Shown: positions 8,162 through 17,722, numbered from the stretch's first letter. The stretch is 64,000 bases of DNA from Lachnospiraceae bacterium 28-4 (GCA_000403275.2 KE159598.1:1191540-1255539), one strand, 5' to 3'. Notes: a model not told the origin generated them from the sequence alone. Numbers and translations: made by a program.

Positions 8162-9517
8162 CTATTGGATTAAGCTTTCAATCACCGCATTTGCCTCGTC
8201 CAAGGCTTCCTGTACATCCGCATTTTCCAGAAGAATCTTTTCGAAAGCAGGTACGATTGCCTGTGTATCCACCTCTGCAAAGTTGGTCAGCTGCTGCAAA
8301 TACATTTTGCTCTCATTGGCCGGTTTTGCAAATTCCGCAATATACGGATTTTCCTTCATTCTTTCATCATCCGCAATATCCGTTCTCGCCGGAGGGAATC
8401 CTGTTCCAAGGCTCCATTTTACCTGTGTATCTTTGGAATTCCACCAACCAAAGAAATCGTAAACCGCCTCTTTATTCTTACTGGAAGAAGTCATATACAT
8501 GCCGACTGCATTCGCCTGTGTCACTTGCTCCTTGGGTCCTTTCGGTGCCTGTGCTACGCCGTAATCAATTCCTGCATTCGTGAATCCATTGGTCGCCCAG
8601 GGGCCGCAGAAATACATTGCCAATTTCTGGCTCTCGAAAAGTTTATCGATCTCCCCGCCTGTCAGCACTTCCGGCCCGAACTTCTTATCCCTGATATTTT
8701 CGGCCCATCTTGTCACTGTTTCCACGTTTTCCGGGCTGTTAAATACTGCCTTGCCGTCTTTGATAATATCTCCGCCATTTCCCCAAAGCATAATGCACCA
8801 CATGGGAGTCGTATCTTTTACCGCCATATCAAATCCGTATTTTCCTGTCTTTTCTACGATCTGCTGTGCATATTGTTCCAATTCTTCCCATGTTTCCGGC
8901 GCCTTCTCCGGATCAAGCCCGGCTTCTTCAAAGATCGTCTTGTTATAATATAAAAGCAATGTGGCAAAATTCATGGGAACACCATAATATTTTCCATCAT
9001 ATTTCAAATTTTCTTTTAACGTTTCCGGCACAACCGTTTCATCCACGATACCGGAAGAATAAATATCATCGACTGCCGCCAAAGCTCCGGGATCCGCATA
9101 AGAACCGATTCTTTCCGTCGCCATGGCAAGGATGTCCGGCCCTTCTCCTACCGGAAGCGCCGTAGCCAGCTTCTGGTAAAAACTATCCCAGGGCATAATA
9201 TCCATCTGTACTTCAATATTTTTGTCATTCGTTTCGTTATATTCCTTTACCAAAGCCTCCAGGGTTTCCCTGTCGGAACCTGTAAATCCATTCCAGAAAG
9301 TAATTACTGTCTTTTCCCCGTTGTTCGTTTCTGCCTCGGCATTATCTTCCGTGGCATTATCTGCTGCGGGTGCTTCCGCTTCTTCCGTATTTTCTGCTGA
9401 TTCCGCTTCAGGAGCGGCGCTCTGCTCCTGGCCGCCGTTTCCGGTACTGCCGCATCCAGCCAGCGCCGACACTGCCATTACCCCTGCGAGCATACATGCT
9501 AATAAACGTTTTTTCAT
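8162..9517 (-). CDS. Extracellular carbohydrate-binding lipoprotein
   Basis: 451 residues, ABC solute-binding protein family 1. The lipoprotein signal peptide ends in the lipobox SALAGCGS at about residues 17-24. A low-complexity Ala/Glu linker (residues 30-70) follows, then TVITFWNGFTGSDRETLEALVKEYN at the start of the binding domain, and MYMTSSSKNKEAVYDFFGWW with KWSLGTGFPPARTD further on. It captures sugars outside the membrane and delivers them to the two permeases. First transport gene after the GH2 gene (17 bp gap), under the divergent promoter at 11329-11357. Confidence 0.93.
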   Translation of the reverse strand: MKKRLLACMLAGVMAVSALAGCGSTGNGGQEQSAAPEAESAENTEEAEAPAADNATEDNAEAETNNGEKTVITFWNGFTGSDRETLEALVKEYNETNDKNIEVQMDIMPWDSFYQKLATALPVGEGPDILAMATERIGSYADPGALAAVDDIYSSGIVDETVVPETLKENLKYDGKYYGVPMNFATLLLYYNKTIFEEAGLDPEKAPETWEELEQYAQQIVEKTGKYGFDMAVKDTTPMWCIMLWGNGGDIIKDGKAVFNSPENVETVTRWAENIRDKKFGPEVLTGGEIDKLFESQKLAMYFCGPWATNGFTNAGIDYGVAQAPKGPKEQVTQANAVGMYMTSSSKNKEAVYDFFGWWNSKDTQVKWSLGTGFPPARTDIADDERMKENPYIAEFAKPANESKMYLQQLTNFAEVDTQAIVPAFEKILLENADVQEALDEANAVIESLIQ

Positions 9518-9533
9518 TCTTTTTCCTCCTTTT

Positions 9534-11291
9534 TCATAATCCTCTTATGATTTTCTTTATCTTTTCAGGCTCGATTTTATCTTCCCGGTCCATATACATA
9601 TGGCCGTTCTGCTCCTGCTCCACATCGGTCAGCTGCGTGTAGCAGAATCCACAGATAAATTCCGTCCCGTATATGGCATCCATGATTCCAGATAAACGTT
9701 CCAAAAATGCATCTTCATTGTTTTCCGCATCTCCGTATCCCCATCCATCCTCTGTTTTTCCATAAGCAATTCCTCCGAATTCGCTGAGAATGACCGGCTG
9801 CCCTTCATAGCGGAAACCCTTTGCAAACGCATAGCGTTCCCCGTTAAAAGAATGCTCATTTTTTAATATTCCCTCAAGGTTTTTCCAGTTTTTCCGAAGC
9901 GTCCTTCCATCCGGCGCATAATCGTGAAGCGTAAGAATATCCGATTTTGTATGTTCCCAGCCGTCATTGCTCACGACCAGCCTTGTATCGTCCAGCGCCT
10001 TCGTCATATAATAGACGGATTCCGTAAAGCTCTGCGCCTGTCCATCCTCGATAATTCTCGGAACGCCCCATGATTCGTTAAAGGGGACCCAGGTGATAAT
10101 TGACGGATGATTATAGTATTGTTTTACGATTTCTATCCATTCCTTCGCAGCGTTTTCCATCGATATTCCATTCAGTTCATAAAAAGAAGGAAACTCACAC
10201 CATACCAGCAGTCCTTTTACATCCGCCCAGTAATAAAACCGTTCGTCTTCCGTCTTCTGGTGCTTGCGGACTCCGTTGTATCCATAGGAAAGGATCTTGT
10301 CGATATCTTTTTTCAGCGCTTCCTCATTCGGAGGCGTCAATCCCGTATGCTCCCAATACCCCTGGTCCAAAATCATTTTCAGATAGCAGTCCATGTTATT
10401 TAATGTAATTCTTCTGCTGTCTGCAGCGATCTTCCGCAATCCAAAATAGCTGCCCACTTCATCTGTAAGTATTCCATCTTCGTAAATTCTTACGCATACA
10501 TCGTATAAATTCGGAGACTTCGGACACCAATATTTTACTTTCCATTTCACATGATCATTGATCAGTGAAAAGCGTCTGGAATAGCAGCTTCTGACCACCG
10601 TTTCCCTTATGCTGCATATCGTATCATCCTGAAAGGTAATTACTGTCTCTACTTCTACTTTTTCTGCCTCTCTCCTTTCCTTAATGACATATTCAAAATC
10701 TACCGCATTTTCATCGTATCGCGGAATCATATGCAGATGTTCCAGACGGCTTTCTCCTGTTTCTTCCGCCCAAAGGCTTTTCCAGATTCCCGTCGTCTGC
10801 ACATACCAGCAGTCATAATTCTCCTTAAGCCATCGCTGCTTTCCTCTCGGCTGGGCTGTCGTCAGGCTGTCGCTTATCCGGATTACAACAGTTCCTTCTC
10901 CATCCTCCAATGCCTCCGTAATATCAAAGGAAAATCTTGCGTATCCCCCCTTGTGGTTTCCGATAAAAATGCCGTTGACCCAGAGGTTCGTTTCATAATC
11001 GACGCCTTCCAGATTTAAAATGATCCTTCCGCCGCGTTTTCTTAACGGCTGAAAATCAATTTTTCTGCTGTACCATACGATTTCATGGACTTCGGTGCAT
11101 CCAATGCCGCTGTCCGTGCATTCGTAGGAAAACGGCACTAAAATCTTCCGGCTTTCAAAACCATTTTTCCATCCTGCCGAAAGTCCCTCATCCCCATCAT
11201 CAAAGCGAAAATTCCATTCGCCATTCAAATCAAGGTAAGAATCTCTGACGAACTGAGGCCTCGGATAATTTTCTTTATAATACTTCGTCAT
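9534..11291 (-). CDS. Glycoside hydrolase family 2 protein
   Basis: About 585 residues. The N-terminal sugar-binding domain (YLDLNGEWNFRFDDGDEG; WYSRKI; NLEGVDYETNLWVNG), an immunoglobulin-like domain and a TIM barrel are in GH2 order. The acid/base Glu is in ITWVPFNESWGVP and the nucleophile in PVILSEFGGIAYG. No signal peptide, so cytoplasmic. Activity may be beta-galactosidase, beta-glucuronidase or alpha-L-arabinopyranosidase; the sequence alone does not settle it. The start is the ATG at 11291, preceded by GAGGGATAAC; an upstream GTG at 11303 lies inside that binding site. First gene of the sugar operon. Confidence 0.9.
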   Translation of the reverse strand: MTKYYKENYPRPQFVRDSYLDLNGEWNFRFDDGDEGLSAGWKNGFESRKILVPFSYECTDSGIGCTEVHEIVWYSRKIDFQPLRKRGGRIILNLEGVDYETNLWVNGIFIGNHKGGYARFSFDITEALEDGEGTVVIRISDSLTTAQPRGKQRWLKENYDCWYVQTTGIWKSLWAEETGESRLEHLHMIPRYDENAVDFEYVIKERREAEKVEVETVITFQDDTICSIRETVVRSCYSRRFSLINDHVKWKVKYWCPKSPNLYDVCVRIYEDGILTDEVGSYFGLRKIAADSRRITLNNMDCYLKMILDQGYWEHTGLTPPNEEALKKDIDKILSYGYNGVRKHQKTEDERFYYWADVKGLLVWCEFPSFYELNGISMENAAKEWIEIVKQYYNHPSIITWVPFNESWGVPRIIEDGQAQSFTESVYYMTKALDDTRLVVSNDGWEHTKSDILTLHDYAPDGRTLRKNWKNLEGILKNEHSFNGERYAFAKGFRYEGQPVILSEFGGIAYGKTEDGWGYGDAENNEDAFLERLSGIMDAIYGTEFICGFCYTQLTDVEQEQNGHMYMDREDKIEPEKIKKIIRGL

Positions 11292-11328
11292 GTTATCCCT
11301 CACTTTATTTCAATTTTGATGTGCCTTT

Positions 11329-11357
11329 AATATAATATATTTTGTGCAATATGTCAA
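11329..11357 (-). promoter_or_regulatory. Promoter of the GH2/transport/arabinofuranosidase operon
   Basis: TTGACA (11352-11357 on the minus strand), a 17-bp spacer and TATATT (11329-11334), 38 bp upstream of the GH2 start. Two similar AT-rich motifs containing TGCACA lie at about 11338-11353 and 11382-11400, candidate binding sites for the divergent regulator. Confidence 0.75.
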
Positions 11358-11422
11358 TATTTATTTATAAAAAATACTTATTTTATGTGCATATTTACAA
11401 TTAAATTGTTTTCAGAATTCAT

Positions 11423-11447
11423 TTTATTACAGTATTATTGTAATAAA
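11423..11447. promoter_or_regulatory. Inverted-repeat operator candidate
   Basis: TTTATTAC (11423-11430), nine spacer bases, then GTAATAAA (11440-11447), a perfect 8-bp inverted repeat immediately next to the -35 box of the regulator gene. It is well placed for autoregulation by the ArsR-type protein. Confidence 0.55.
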
Positions 11448-11476
11448 TTGAGATTTTCTTAAGACTATGATATAAT
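11448..11476 (+). promoter_or_regulatory. Promoter of the ArsR-type regulator
   Basis: TTGAGA (11448-11453), a 17-bp spacer and TATAAT (11471-11476). The -10 overlaps an in-frame ATG at 11475, which rules out that ATG as the translation start. Confidence 0.75.
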
Positions 11477-11507
11477 GGATCACACGCAGAAAGGCATGGT
11501 AATTGAT

Positions 11508-12482
11508 ATGAAAACTAGAACGGTTCATGAAAATGAAAAAATAACACGACATATATCCTTAAGCCTGGATGACCCTGACCACTATCAGTCCTTGGAGCTG
11601 CTTGGAAAGGCTCTCTCTTCCCAGGTCCGCCTTAAGATTTTGTATCTTCTAAAACACCAGTCTCTCAATATTGTGGAACTGGCACAAAAATTGCAGATTC
11701 CTGTTTCTTCCGCCGCCTTCCACGTTAATCTGCTGGAGGAGGCCGGACTGATCACTGCTGAAATGCTTCCCGGCATCAGGGGTTCCCAAAAAGTCTGCAG
11801 CTCCCGCGCGGAAGATATCAAAATTTCCATCAACGATTCTCCCCGCCAGACGGCGGCACGGTCTTTTTCCGTGGATATGCCTATTGGCAATTATTTTGAT
11901 TTTAAAATTTATCCTACTTGCGGCATGGTAAATGAATCATCCTATATTGAATCCTGCGACGATGTGAGGGCTTTTTACTCTCCTGGCCGTATCTCGGCCC
12001 AGCTCATATGGTTTCACAAAGGATTTATCGAATACCGCTTCCCCAATCATTTCCTGATTGATTCCAGACCCAGTTATATCTCTTTCAGCCTGGAACTATG
12101 TTCGGAAGCTCCCGGATACCGGAATGTCTGGCCCTCCGATATTACTTTTTACCTCAATGACACCGAACTGCTCACTTATACATCGCCCGGCGATTTCGGC
12201 GGCCGCCATGGCAAGCTGACACCGGCGTGGTGGACGGACGGCAACACGCAGTTCGGCCTGTTAAAGACCATCGGCTTAGATAAAAAAGGAGTGTCGCTGG
12301 ACGGAGTGTTAAAAACAGAATCCGTTACCATCGACACCTTTGACCTGGCCACCAGCCCTTATATTTCTTTTAAAATCGCTATTAAAGAAGACGCCGTTCA
12401 TATAGGCGGCATCAATATCTTCGGCAAAGCTTACGGCGACCATGCGCAAAACATCACCATGCATATCGACGCCTTTTCTTGA
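11508..12482 (+). CDS. ArsR-family transcriptional regulator of the sugar locus
   Basis: About 324 residues. Residues 25-95 form a winged helix-turn-helix (LGKALSSQVRLKILYLLKHQSLNIVELAQKLQ, then VSSAAFHVNLLEEAGLI). The remaining 220 residues are a large domain rich in aromatic residues that I recognise only as resembling the C-terminal part of COG4189-type regulators; a ligand-binding role is inferred. It is divergent from the GH2 operon and probably controls it. The start is set at 11508 because the ATG at 11475 overlaps the -10 box; an ATG at 11496 is also possible but badly spaced from AGAAAGG. Confidence 0.85.
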   Translation: MKTRTVHENEKITRHISLSLDDPDHYQSLELLGKALSSQVRLKILYLLKHQSLNIVELAQKLQIPVSSAAFHVNLLEEAGLITAEMLPGIRGSQKVCSSRAEDIKISINDSPRQTAARSFSVDMPIGNYFDFKIYPTCGMVNESSYIESCDDVRAFYSPGRISAQLIWFHKGFIEYRFPNHFLIDSRPSYISFSLELCSEAPGYRNVWPSDITFYLNDTELLTYTSPGDFGGRHGKLTPAWWTDGNTQFGLLKTIGLDKKGVSLDGVLKTESVTIDTFDLATSPYISFKIAIKEDAVHIGGINIFGKAYGDHAQNITMHIDAFS

Positions 12483-12510
12483 AAGCCGGTTTTCATGCCG
12501 GTTTTTTATT
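12481..12510 (+). terminator. Terminator of the ArsR-type regulator
   Basis: AAAGCCGG and CCGGTTTT form an 8-bp stem (one G-T pair) with a TTTTCATG loop, followed by TTTTTTATT. It lies between the convergent regulator and trmD genes. Confidence 0.75.
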
Positions 12511-12524
12511 CCATAAACCAGCTC

Positions 12525-13958
12525 TCAAAGAGCTGCGTCGCTTGGGACGATCGCCCAGCAGTAAATTTCTTTGCTGACTTTCAGTCCCAGCTTCCTTTGA
12601 AGCTTCATAGATGCCTCATTCCCGACGATCACATCTCCGTAAGGAAGATGTCCTCTGGACAGGTGAAGGTTGATCATATAACTTTCCAGCTCCGCAGCGA
12701 TGCCCTTTCTTCTATACTCTTCAAATACTTCCAGCATGCCAAGGCTGCCTTCTATATGCTCCCCTATAAAACCCGCCAGTTTCCCTTCTATAAATGCGCC
12801 GAATATGGCTCCGCTTAACAATCGTTCCTCCACATACCCTTCCGATCCCAGGTGGTAATGTGCGGATATGACGGGCAGCCAGGAAATATCCAGCTGCAGG
12901 ATCTCTATTTCCCCGGATCGGGGCAGGGAAACGTCCCTGTTATAAACGGCGCGTTGGCACATCATCTTCTCTTTTACCGGAAACCGTCTTTCCATCGGAG
13001 GAAGCAGCCATTCCTCATGAAGAATGAACTGCCCGTCCTTGATCCGTTCCGGTATCTGATCCACTATTTTCTCTGCAGAAGCCTTGTCAAATGAGGACAG
13101 CATATAAACATCCGCTTTCTTATCCCAGACTACAGCTCCGTCCTCTCCCCCATAGATCAGTTCGCCCCGTCCTCTTCCCAGACTCTCCGACATATCGGCA
13201 TATAGCGCTTTGTTCTTTTTTACCAGCTTTTCCATCAGCTTTTTCCGCAGCGCATATTTTTCATAGAGATCAGGCCGCCAGCGTTGCGTTTTGATCTCCG
13301 ACTGCTCCAGACGCCATTCCCTGATTTTCTTGTGATTGCCTGAAAGCAATACCTCCGGCACCTTCTTTCCATGCCATTGTTCCGGCCTGGAATATTGCGG
13401 ATATTCGAGCAGATCATTATAAAAAGTCTCCTCGCCGGCCGAATCCTCATTGTGAAGTACGCCTGGTGCAAGCCTTGCGACCGCATCGATCATCACCAGC
13501 GCAGGAAGTTCTCCTCCTGTCAGCACATAGTCGCCGATCGAAACATAATCTGTCACGATCTCTTCCAACGCCCGTTCATCGATGCCCTCATAATGTCCGC
13601 AAAGAAATATAATATCTTCCTCTTTTGCCAGCTCCCCGGCCATTTCCTGATGAAAGGTTTTTCCCTGGGGAGTAAGGTATATCACCCTCGTTTTCGCTCC
13701 AGCTTTGCTTCCGCGTTTTTCCTTTATTTTTTCCTCTACCGCCCGCCAGCAGTCATAGACGGGCTGCGCCTGCATCAGCATGCCCGCGCCTCCTCCATAG
13801 GGATAATCATCCACTTTTCGATGCTTATCCTCCGTATAGTCCCGTATATTAACAGCTTCCAAAGATATGATACCGTTGTCGATTGCCCGTCCGAGAATAC
13901 TGTTTTTGGCTCCTTGTTCGATCATTTCCGGAAATAACGTCATGATATAAAAATTCAT
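12525..13958 (-). CDS. trmD: tRNA (guanine37-N1)-methyltransferase fused to a GNAT-like domain
   Basis: About 477 residues, against roughly 240-250 for usual TrmD. Residues 1-240 are a complete TrmD, which methylates G37 next to the anticodon and prevents frameshifting: [47 protein letters not shown] and the knot region [24 protein letters not shown]. Residues 260-477 are an added region whose end looks like a GCN5-type acetyltransferase ([37 protein letters not shown]). The start overlaps the rimM stop as ATGA, so translation is coupled. An upstream in-frame extension to 14027 lies inside rimM and is rejected. Confidence 0.93.
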   Translation of the reverse strand: MNFYIMTLFPEMIEQGAKNSILGRAIDNGIISLEAVNIRDYTEDKHRKVDDYPYGGGAGMLMQAQPVYDCWRAVEEKIKEKRGSKAGAKTRVIYLTPQGKTFHQEMAGELAKEEDIIFLCGHYEGIDERALEEIVTDYVSIGDYVLTGGELPALVMIDAVARLAPGVLHNEDSAGEETFYNDLLEYPQYSRPEQWHGKKVPEVLLSGNHKKIREWRLEQSEIKTQRWRPDLYEKYALRKKLMEKLVKKNKALYADMSESLGRGRGELIYGGEDGAVVWDKKADVYMLSSFDKASAEKIVDQIPERIKDGQFILHEEWLLPPMERRFPVKEKMMCQRAVYNRDVSLPRSGEIEILQLDISWLPVISAHYHLGSEGYVEERLLSGAIFGAFIEGKLAGFIGEHIEGSLGMLEVFEEYRRKGIAAELESYMINLHLSRGHLPYGDVIVGNEASMKLQRKLGLKVSKEIYCWAIVPSDAAL

Positions 13959-14467
13959 TCTTCTAAAAGCCCTTCCATTAAATGCACTTCCATTTCTCCC
14001 GCTTCCACATCCACTTTCCGAATGCATTGTTTAATTGCCGGAATCAACAAATCCTTTTTATTTTCCCTTTCCACTACATAAACATCATTCGCTCCGGTTT
14101 CTATGACATCTTTTAACACGCCAAGTTTCTCTCCATTTTCATCTACCACCGAAACACCGAGCAGATCCGCAATAAAATATTCATCCTTCCCCAATTTCTG
14201 GGCATTCTCCCTGGCAACATAAAGTTCTCCGCCTTTATATGCTTCAATATCGTTTATATGATCGATCCCCTTAAATTTCAGAATGGCAAATTTTTTAAAA
14301 AATTTAACGCCTTCGATTTCAAGCTCCAGTTCTTCCTTCCCATGGTTTAGGATCACTTTTTTCATCTTTTTAAAACGATTTGGGCTGTCCGTAGTAGGAA
14401 AGACTTTAACCTCTCCTCGAATTCCATGGGTGGAGGAAATTACGCCCACTCTTAATTTATCTTCCAT
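13955..14467 (-). CDS. rimM: 16S rRNA processing protein RimM
   Basis: About 170 residues. RimM helps mature the 30S head and 3' domain. The N-terminal domain begins [30 protein letters not shown], and the C-terminal PRC-barrel contains [20 protein letters not shown] and [20 protein letters not shown]. The start is placed at the ATG at 14467, preceded by AAAAGG; a TTG at 14485 is the alternative. It lies behind a strong terminator after khpA and overlaps trmD by 4 bp. Confidence 0.93.
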   Translation of the reverse strand: MEDKLRVGVISSTHGIRGEVKVFPTTDSPNRFKKMKKVILNHGKEELELEIEGVKFFKKFAILKFKGIDHINDIEAYKGGELYVARENAQKLGKDEYFIADLLGVSVVDENGEKLGVLKDVIETGANDVYVVERENKKDLLIPAIKQCIRKVDVEAGEMEVHLMEGLLEE

Positions 14468-14514
14468 ATTCCTTTTATTCAACAACCTTTCCTGACTATT
14501 TTTATAATTTTTAT

Positions 14515-14550
14515 AAAAAAAAGAGCCGGCCCGGCGGCCAACTCTTTTTA
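14515..14550 (-). terminator. Terminator or attenuator between khpA and rimM
   Basis: On the minus strand AAAGAGTTGGCC-GCCG-GGCCGGCTCTTTTTTTT directly follows the khpA stop. It likely ends most ylxM-ffh-rpsP-khpA transcripts and lowers expression of rimM-trmD. Confidence 0.85.
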
Positions 14551-14775
14551 AACAATTTCTACATCCACCTTCTTATTGTCTTTGGATGACGCTGCTTTTA
14601 CAACGGAACGAATCGCCTTCGCGATCCTTCCCTGTTTTCCGATCACCTTACCCATATCGGATTGTGCAACGTGGAGTTCTATGATGACATTTCTGCCCTC
14701 TTCTTTCTCCGATACCACCACTTCATCCGGATTGTCAACAAGTGCTTTTGCAATCACTTCAACTAATTCCTTCAT
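14548..14775 (-). CDS. khpA: KH-domain RNA-binding protein KhpA
   Basis: 75 residues forming a single KH domain: [21 protein letters not shown], then [32 protein letters not shown] with the G-K-Q-G loop that grips RNA. KhpA works with KhpB in RNA regulation and cell-envelope control in Firmicutes. It sits 29 bp after rpsP, the standard position. Confidence 0.94.
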   Translation of the reverse strand: MKELVEVIAKALVDNPDEVVVSEKEEGRNVIIELHVAQSDMGKVIGKQGRIAKAIRSVVKAASSKDNKKVDVEIV

Positions 14776-14804
14776 AGTCCACCTCCAAAAGCGGCCAGAT
14801 ATCC

Positions 14805-15050
14805 TTATTTTGTAATACCTGCCTGTTTGAAAATCTTGTTAACAATTTCCGTAGGCTGTGCTCCGTTCGCTAACCATTTCTTAGCCAACTCTTCGTTTAC
14901 TTTAAAACTGCTTGGATCTGTCTTAGGGTCATAGGTTCCGATTTCTTCGATAAACCTTCCGTCTCTCGGGGATCTGGAATCTGCTACGATAATTCTATAG
15001 AAAGGAGCTTTCTTCTGACCCATTCTTCTTAACCTGATTTTTACTGCCAT
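14805..15050 (-). CDS. rpsP: 30S ribosomal protein S16
   Basis: 81 residues, standard S16 length. It starts [20 protein letters not shown] and contains [22 protein letters not shown]16 assists assembly of the 30S body. The ribosome binding site GGAGGTG lies just upstream. Confidence 0.97.
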   Translation of the reverse strand: MAVKIRLRRMGQKKAPFYRIIVADSRSPRDGRFIEEIGTYDPKTDPSSFKVNEELAKKWLANGAQPTEIVNKIFKQAGITK

Positions 15051-15168
15051 GTTTTTTCACCTCCGCATATTGCTTTCCATTAATAAATTTTTATAAGAAA
15101 TAAAAATAAATACTCTTTGAAATATCTATTTCTATTATCTACAACTTTACGCGAAATCTCCCGAATGT

Positions 15169-16527
15169 CTAAAAAGGAAATTTCATTCCTCCGAACATCC
15201 CTTTTCCTTTCCTGCCGCCCATCATGCCGGGCAGTTGTTTCATCATTTTCTGGGATTGTTCAAACTGCTTTACAAAACGATTTACCACAGCGATATCCAC
15301 TCCTGCCCCTCTCGCGATACGGCTCTTTCTGCTCAGATTCAGCAGTTTCGGATTCTCTCTTTCCGCCGGGGTCATGCTGAGAATAATCGCTTCCGTTCTG
15401 GACAGCTGCTTTTCATCCACCATGGATTCAATATCCCCCAGCTGACGTCCCATGCCGGGTATCATTCCTAAAATGCTGGAAAGCCCTCCCATCTTTTTCA
15501 TCTGTTTCATGCTCTCCAGATAATCGTTAAAATCAAACTTGCCCTTCTTCATCCGGGCAGCCATTTCTTTTTCCTTATCTTCATCGATATCGATATTCGC
15601 CTGGACTTTATCGATCAACGTAAGCACATCGCCCATACCGAGGATACGGCTTGCCATCCGGTCAGGATAAAACTGTTCCAGATCCGAAAGCTTTTCCCCC
15701 ATACCTACATAAAGAATCGGCTTGCCTGTCACCGCTTTTACGGAAAGCGCCGCGCCGCCTCTCGTGTCGCCGTCCATCTTCGAAAGCACTACTCCGTCGA
15801 TGCCTACTTTTTCATCGAATTCTTTCGCCACATTCACGGCATCCTGACCTGTCATGGCGTCTACCACAAGCAGGGTTTGGTGAACTTCCATGGATGCTTT
15901 GATCTCCTGCAGCTCCGCCATCATTTCTTCATCAATATGAAGCCGTCCGGCAGTATCTAAAATAACCGCGTTATGTCCGTTTTTCTTCGCATGTTCCAAA
16001 GCTGCTTTTGCAATATCAGAAGGTTTATGGTTTTCCCCCATGGAAAACACATCCACTTCCTGCTTTTCACCGTTTATCTGAAGCTGCTTTACCGCCGCCG
16101 GGCGATAAATATCGCATGCCACAAGCAATGGCTTCTTTCCCTTTACTTTCAGCTTTCCTGCGATCTTTGCCGTAGTCGTCGTTTTACCAGCTCCCTGAAG
16201 GCCGCACATCATGATCACGGTTATCGATTTACCCGGCTGTAACTGAATCTCCGTCATCTCCGATCCCATCAGAGAAATCATCTCTTCATTTACGATCTTA
16301 ATAACCATCTGCCCCGGATTTAAACCGTTCATAACATCTGCGCCGACAGCTCTTGCCTCCACAGCTTTTACAAACTGCTTCACCACCTTAAAGCTGACAT
16401 CGGCTTCCAGCAATGCCATTTTTACTTCTTTTAAAGCCGCCTTTACATCCTCTTCCGTCAGACGGCCTTTGCTCCGCAGATTCTTAAATACATTTTGCAG
16501 TTTATCCGTCAAACTTTCAAACGCCAT
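15169..16527 (-). CDS. ffh: Signal recognition particle protein Ffh
   Basis: 452 residues. Ffh binds 4.5S RNA and signal sequences and, with FtsY, targets membrane proteins. The N domain is followed by the GTPase G domain (GLQGAGKTTTTAKIAGKL near residue 107, DTAGRLHIDEEMM near 190, SKMDGDTRGG near 245) and a methionine-rich M domain (MKQMKKMGGLSSILGMIPGMG, then SMTPAERENPKLLN). The C-terminus FGGMKFPF is typical. Cotranscribed with ylxM upstream. Confidence 0.97.
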   Translation of the reverse strand: MAFESLTDKLQNVFKNLRSKGRLTEEDVKAALKEVKMALLEADVSFKVVKQFVKAVEARAVGADVMNGLNPGQMVIKIVNEEMISLMGSEMTEIQLQPGKSITVIMMCGLQGAGKTTTTAKIAGKLKVKGKKPLLVACDIYRPAAVKQLQINGEKQEVDVFSMGENHKPSDIAKAALEHAKKNGHNAVILDTAGRLHIDEEMMAELQEIKASMEVHQTLLVVDAMTGQDAVNVAKEFDEKVGIDGVVLSKMDGDTRGGAALSVKAVTGKPILYVGMGEKLSDLEQFYPDRMASRILGMGDVLTLIDKVQANIDIDEDKEKEMAARMKKGKFDFNDYLESMKQMKKMGGLSSILGMIPGMGRQLGDIESMVDEKQLSRTEAIILSMTPAERENPKLLNLSRKSRIARGAGVDIAVVNRFVKQFEQSQKMMKQLPGMMGGRKGKGMFGGMKFPF

Positions 16528-16578
16528 ATATCAAACCTCTGTTTTTTCATTACAGTTGCTAACTAACTCAAACCTGTC

Positions 16579-16926
16579 TCACACTAATGCTTCCATCATT
16601 TTACCGGCCAGCTTTTTCAATTCTTTCCGCATCTGCTCCAAACTAAAAGAATTGTCCTCCGCCAATGCCTCGATCCGGTGGATATTTTCTTTCATTTCAT
16701 AAAACCTTTTTACCAAATGCAGCTTTTCTTCATAATCTTCCAGAATGCGATCACACCTTCGAATCAGGTCATGAACTCCTTGTCTGCTGATTCCCTGCAT
16801 TTCCGCGATTTCGCTTAAGGACAGATCATGATACACTGCATCTTCATATATTTTCCGCTGATGTTCTGTCAGCAATTCCCCATAAAAATCATATAATATG
16901 CCCTGTTCTACGATTTTTTCCATCAT
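16579..16926 (-). CDS. ylxM: YlxM/p13-family protein, SRP-associated regulator
   Basis: About 115 residues. The sigma-like helix-turn-helix reads LLTEHQRKIYEDAVYHDLSL, then SEIAEMQGISRQGVHDLIRRC (about residues 20-60), with a C-terminal coiled coil. YlxM adjoins ffh in nearly all Firmicutes and is thought to modulate SRP. The start is chosen at the first of two ATGs after GGAG; the longer frame to 16953 reads through that binding site. Confidence 0.9.
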   Translation of the reverse strand: MMEKIVEQGILYDFYGELLTEHQRKIYEDAVYHDLSLSEIAEMQGISRQGVHDLIRRCDRILEDYEEKLHLVKRFYEMKENIHRIEALAEDNSFSLEQMRKELKKLAGKMMEALV

Positions 16927-16958
16927 CCGTCTCCTAAAGCATGTAAAACACATTGCAT

Positions 16959-16987
16959 ATCATACTACAGCGAAGAGGTGGTGTCAA
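16959..16987 (-). promoter_or_regulatory. Promoter of the ylxM-ffh-rpsP-khpA operon
   Basis: TTGACA (16982-16987 on the minus strand), a 17-bp spacer and TATGAT (16959-16964), 33 bp upstream of ylxM. A strong housekeeping-type promoter. Confidence 0.85.
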
Positions 16988-17031
16988 GTGTTTTTTCTTT
17001 ACAAACTATTTTCCCCAAAACTAATCTAAAA

Positions 17032-17505
17032 TTAGAAAGCCAAAAAAATCTTAAGCATTTCTTTATTGAGAACCACATTTTCTTTTTTGTAATTTATAAT
17101 CACTCCGTCGATTCCTGCACAAGTTCCCAAAAATTCAAACAGTTCATCAATGAACATTACAAACCCTGAAGTATCATCACATTCTTTAAACCGTTCCCTG
17201 GAAGTAAATATCATGGCCAAATGCTGTTTGTTTTCTCCAATGACAATATTCACATCTCCTTTTTTATCTTTTCTGAAAATTTCTATATTTTCCGCACCTG
17301 GCGGAACCTCTCCGCTTTCTACGGAAATAATCAACCCTCCGTCCTCTCTCGATCTTCTCACCAATGCTGCCGTAAAATCCATAAACAGGAGAATATCTTC
17401 TTCTTTCTGTTTCCATTTTCCCATTTTTTCCTCGAGCGCAGCGTTATCCAGCATGAATTCTATTATTTCTCTTTTTTCATCGTCCGCTATTGCTTTCATA
17501 TCCAT
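17032..17505 (-). CDS. SseB-like hypothetical protein
   Basis: 157 residues. The middle and C-terminal part (IVIGENKQHLAMIFTSRERF, then FVMFIDELFEFLGTCAGIDGVIINYKKENVVLNKE) resembles the N-terminal domain of SseB-type proteins, a widespread family of unclear biochemical role. No signal peptide or membrane segment. It has its own promoter (17597-17625) and lies between the methyl-accepting gene and the ffh operon. Family assignment is moderate. Confidence 0.65.
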   Translation of the reverse strand: MDMKAIADDEKREIIEFMLDNAALEEKMGKWKQKEEDILLFMDFTAALVRRSREDGGLIISVESGEVPPGAENIEIFRKDKKGDVNIVIGENKQHLAMIFTSRERFKECDDTSGFVMFIDELFEFLGTCAGIDGVIINYKKENVVLNKEMLKIFLAF

Positions 17506-17583
17506 CTTTTCCTCCTGTTGTAATTTATTGTTTTTTCATTTCCCCTTTCTTTTATATTGTTTTCCATAACGCATTATTTTACA

Positions 17584-17625
17584 ACAATATATTGTAAATT
17601 TACCATATATTGGATGATAGGTCAA
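17584..17625 (-). promoter_or_regulatory. Promoter with palindromic operator for the SseB-like gene
   Basis: TTGACC (17620-17625) and TAAATT (17597-17602), 17 bp apart on the minus strand. A perfect palindrome ACAATATATTGT (17584-17595) lies at the predicted transcription start, a good repressor site candidate. Confidence 0.6.
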
Positions 17626-17649
17626 TCGAACAATGGTAATACTAAATAA

Positions 17650-17702
17650 AATTTTTTATAAAACAGCCGCCGGCAGCCTTTTTATCGGTGCCGACGGCAT
17701 AA
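17650..17702 (-). terminator. Terminator of the methyl-accepting protein gene
   Basis: GCCGTCGGCA pairs with TGCCGGCGGC around a 14-base loop on the minus strand, followed by TGTTTTATAAAAAATTTT. Confidence 0.8.
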
Positions 17703-17722
17703 ATCTTTCTCTATAACTTTTT

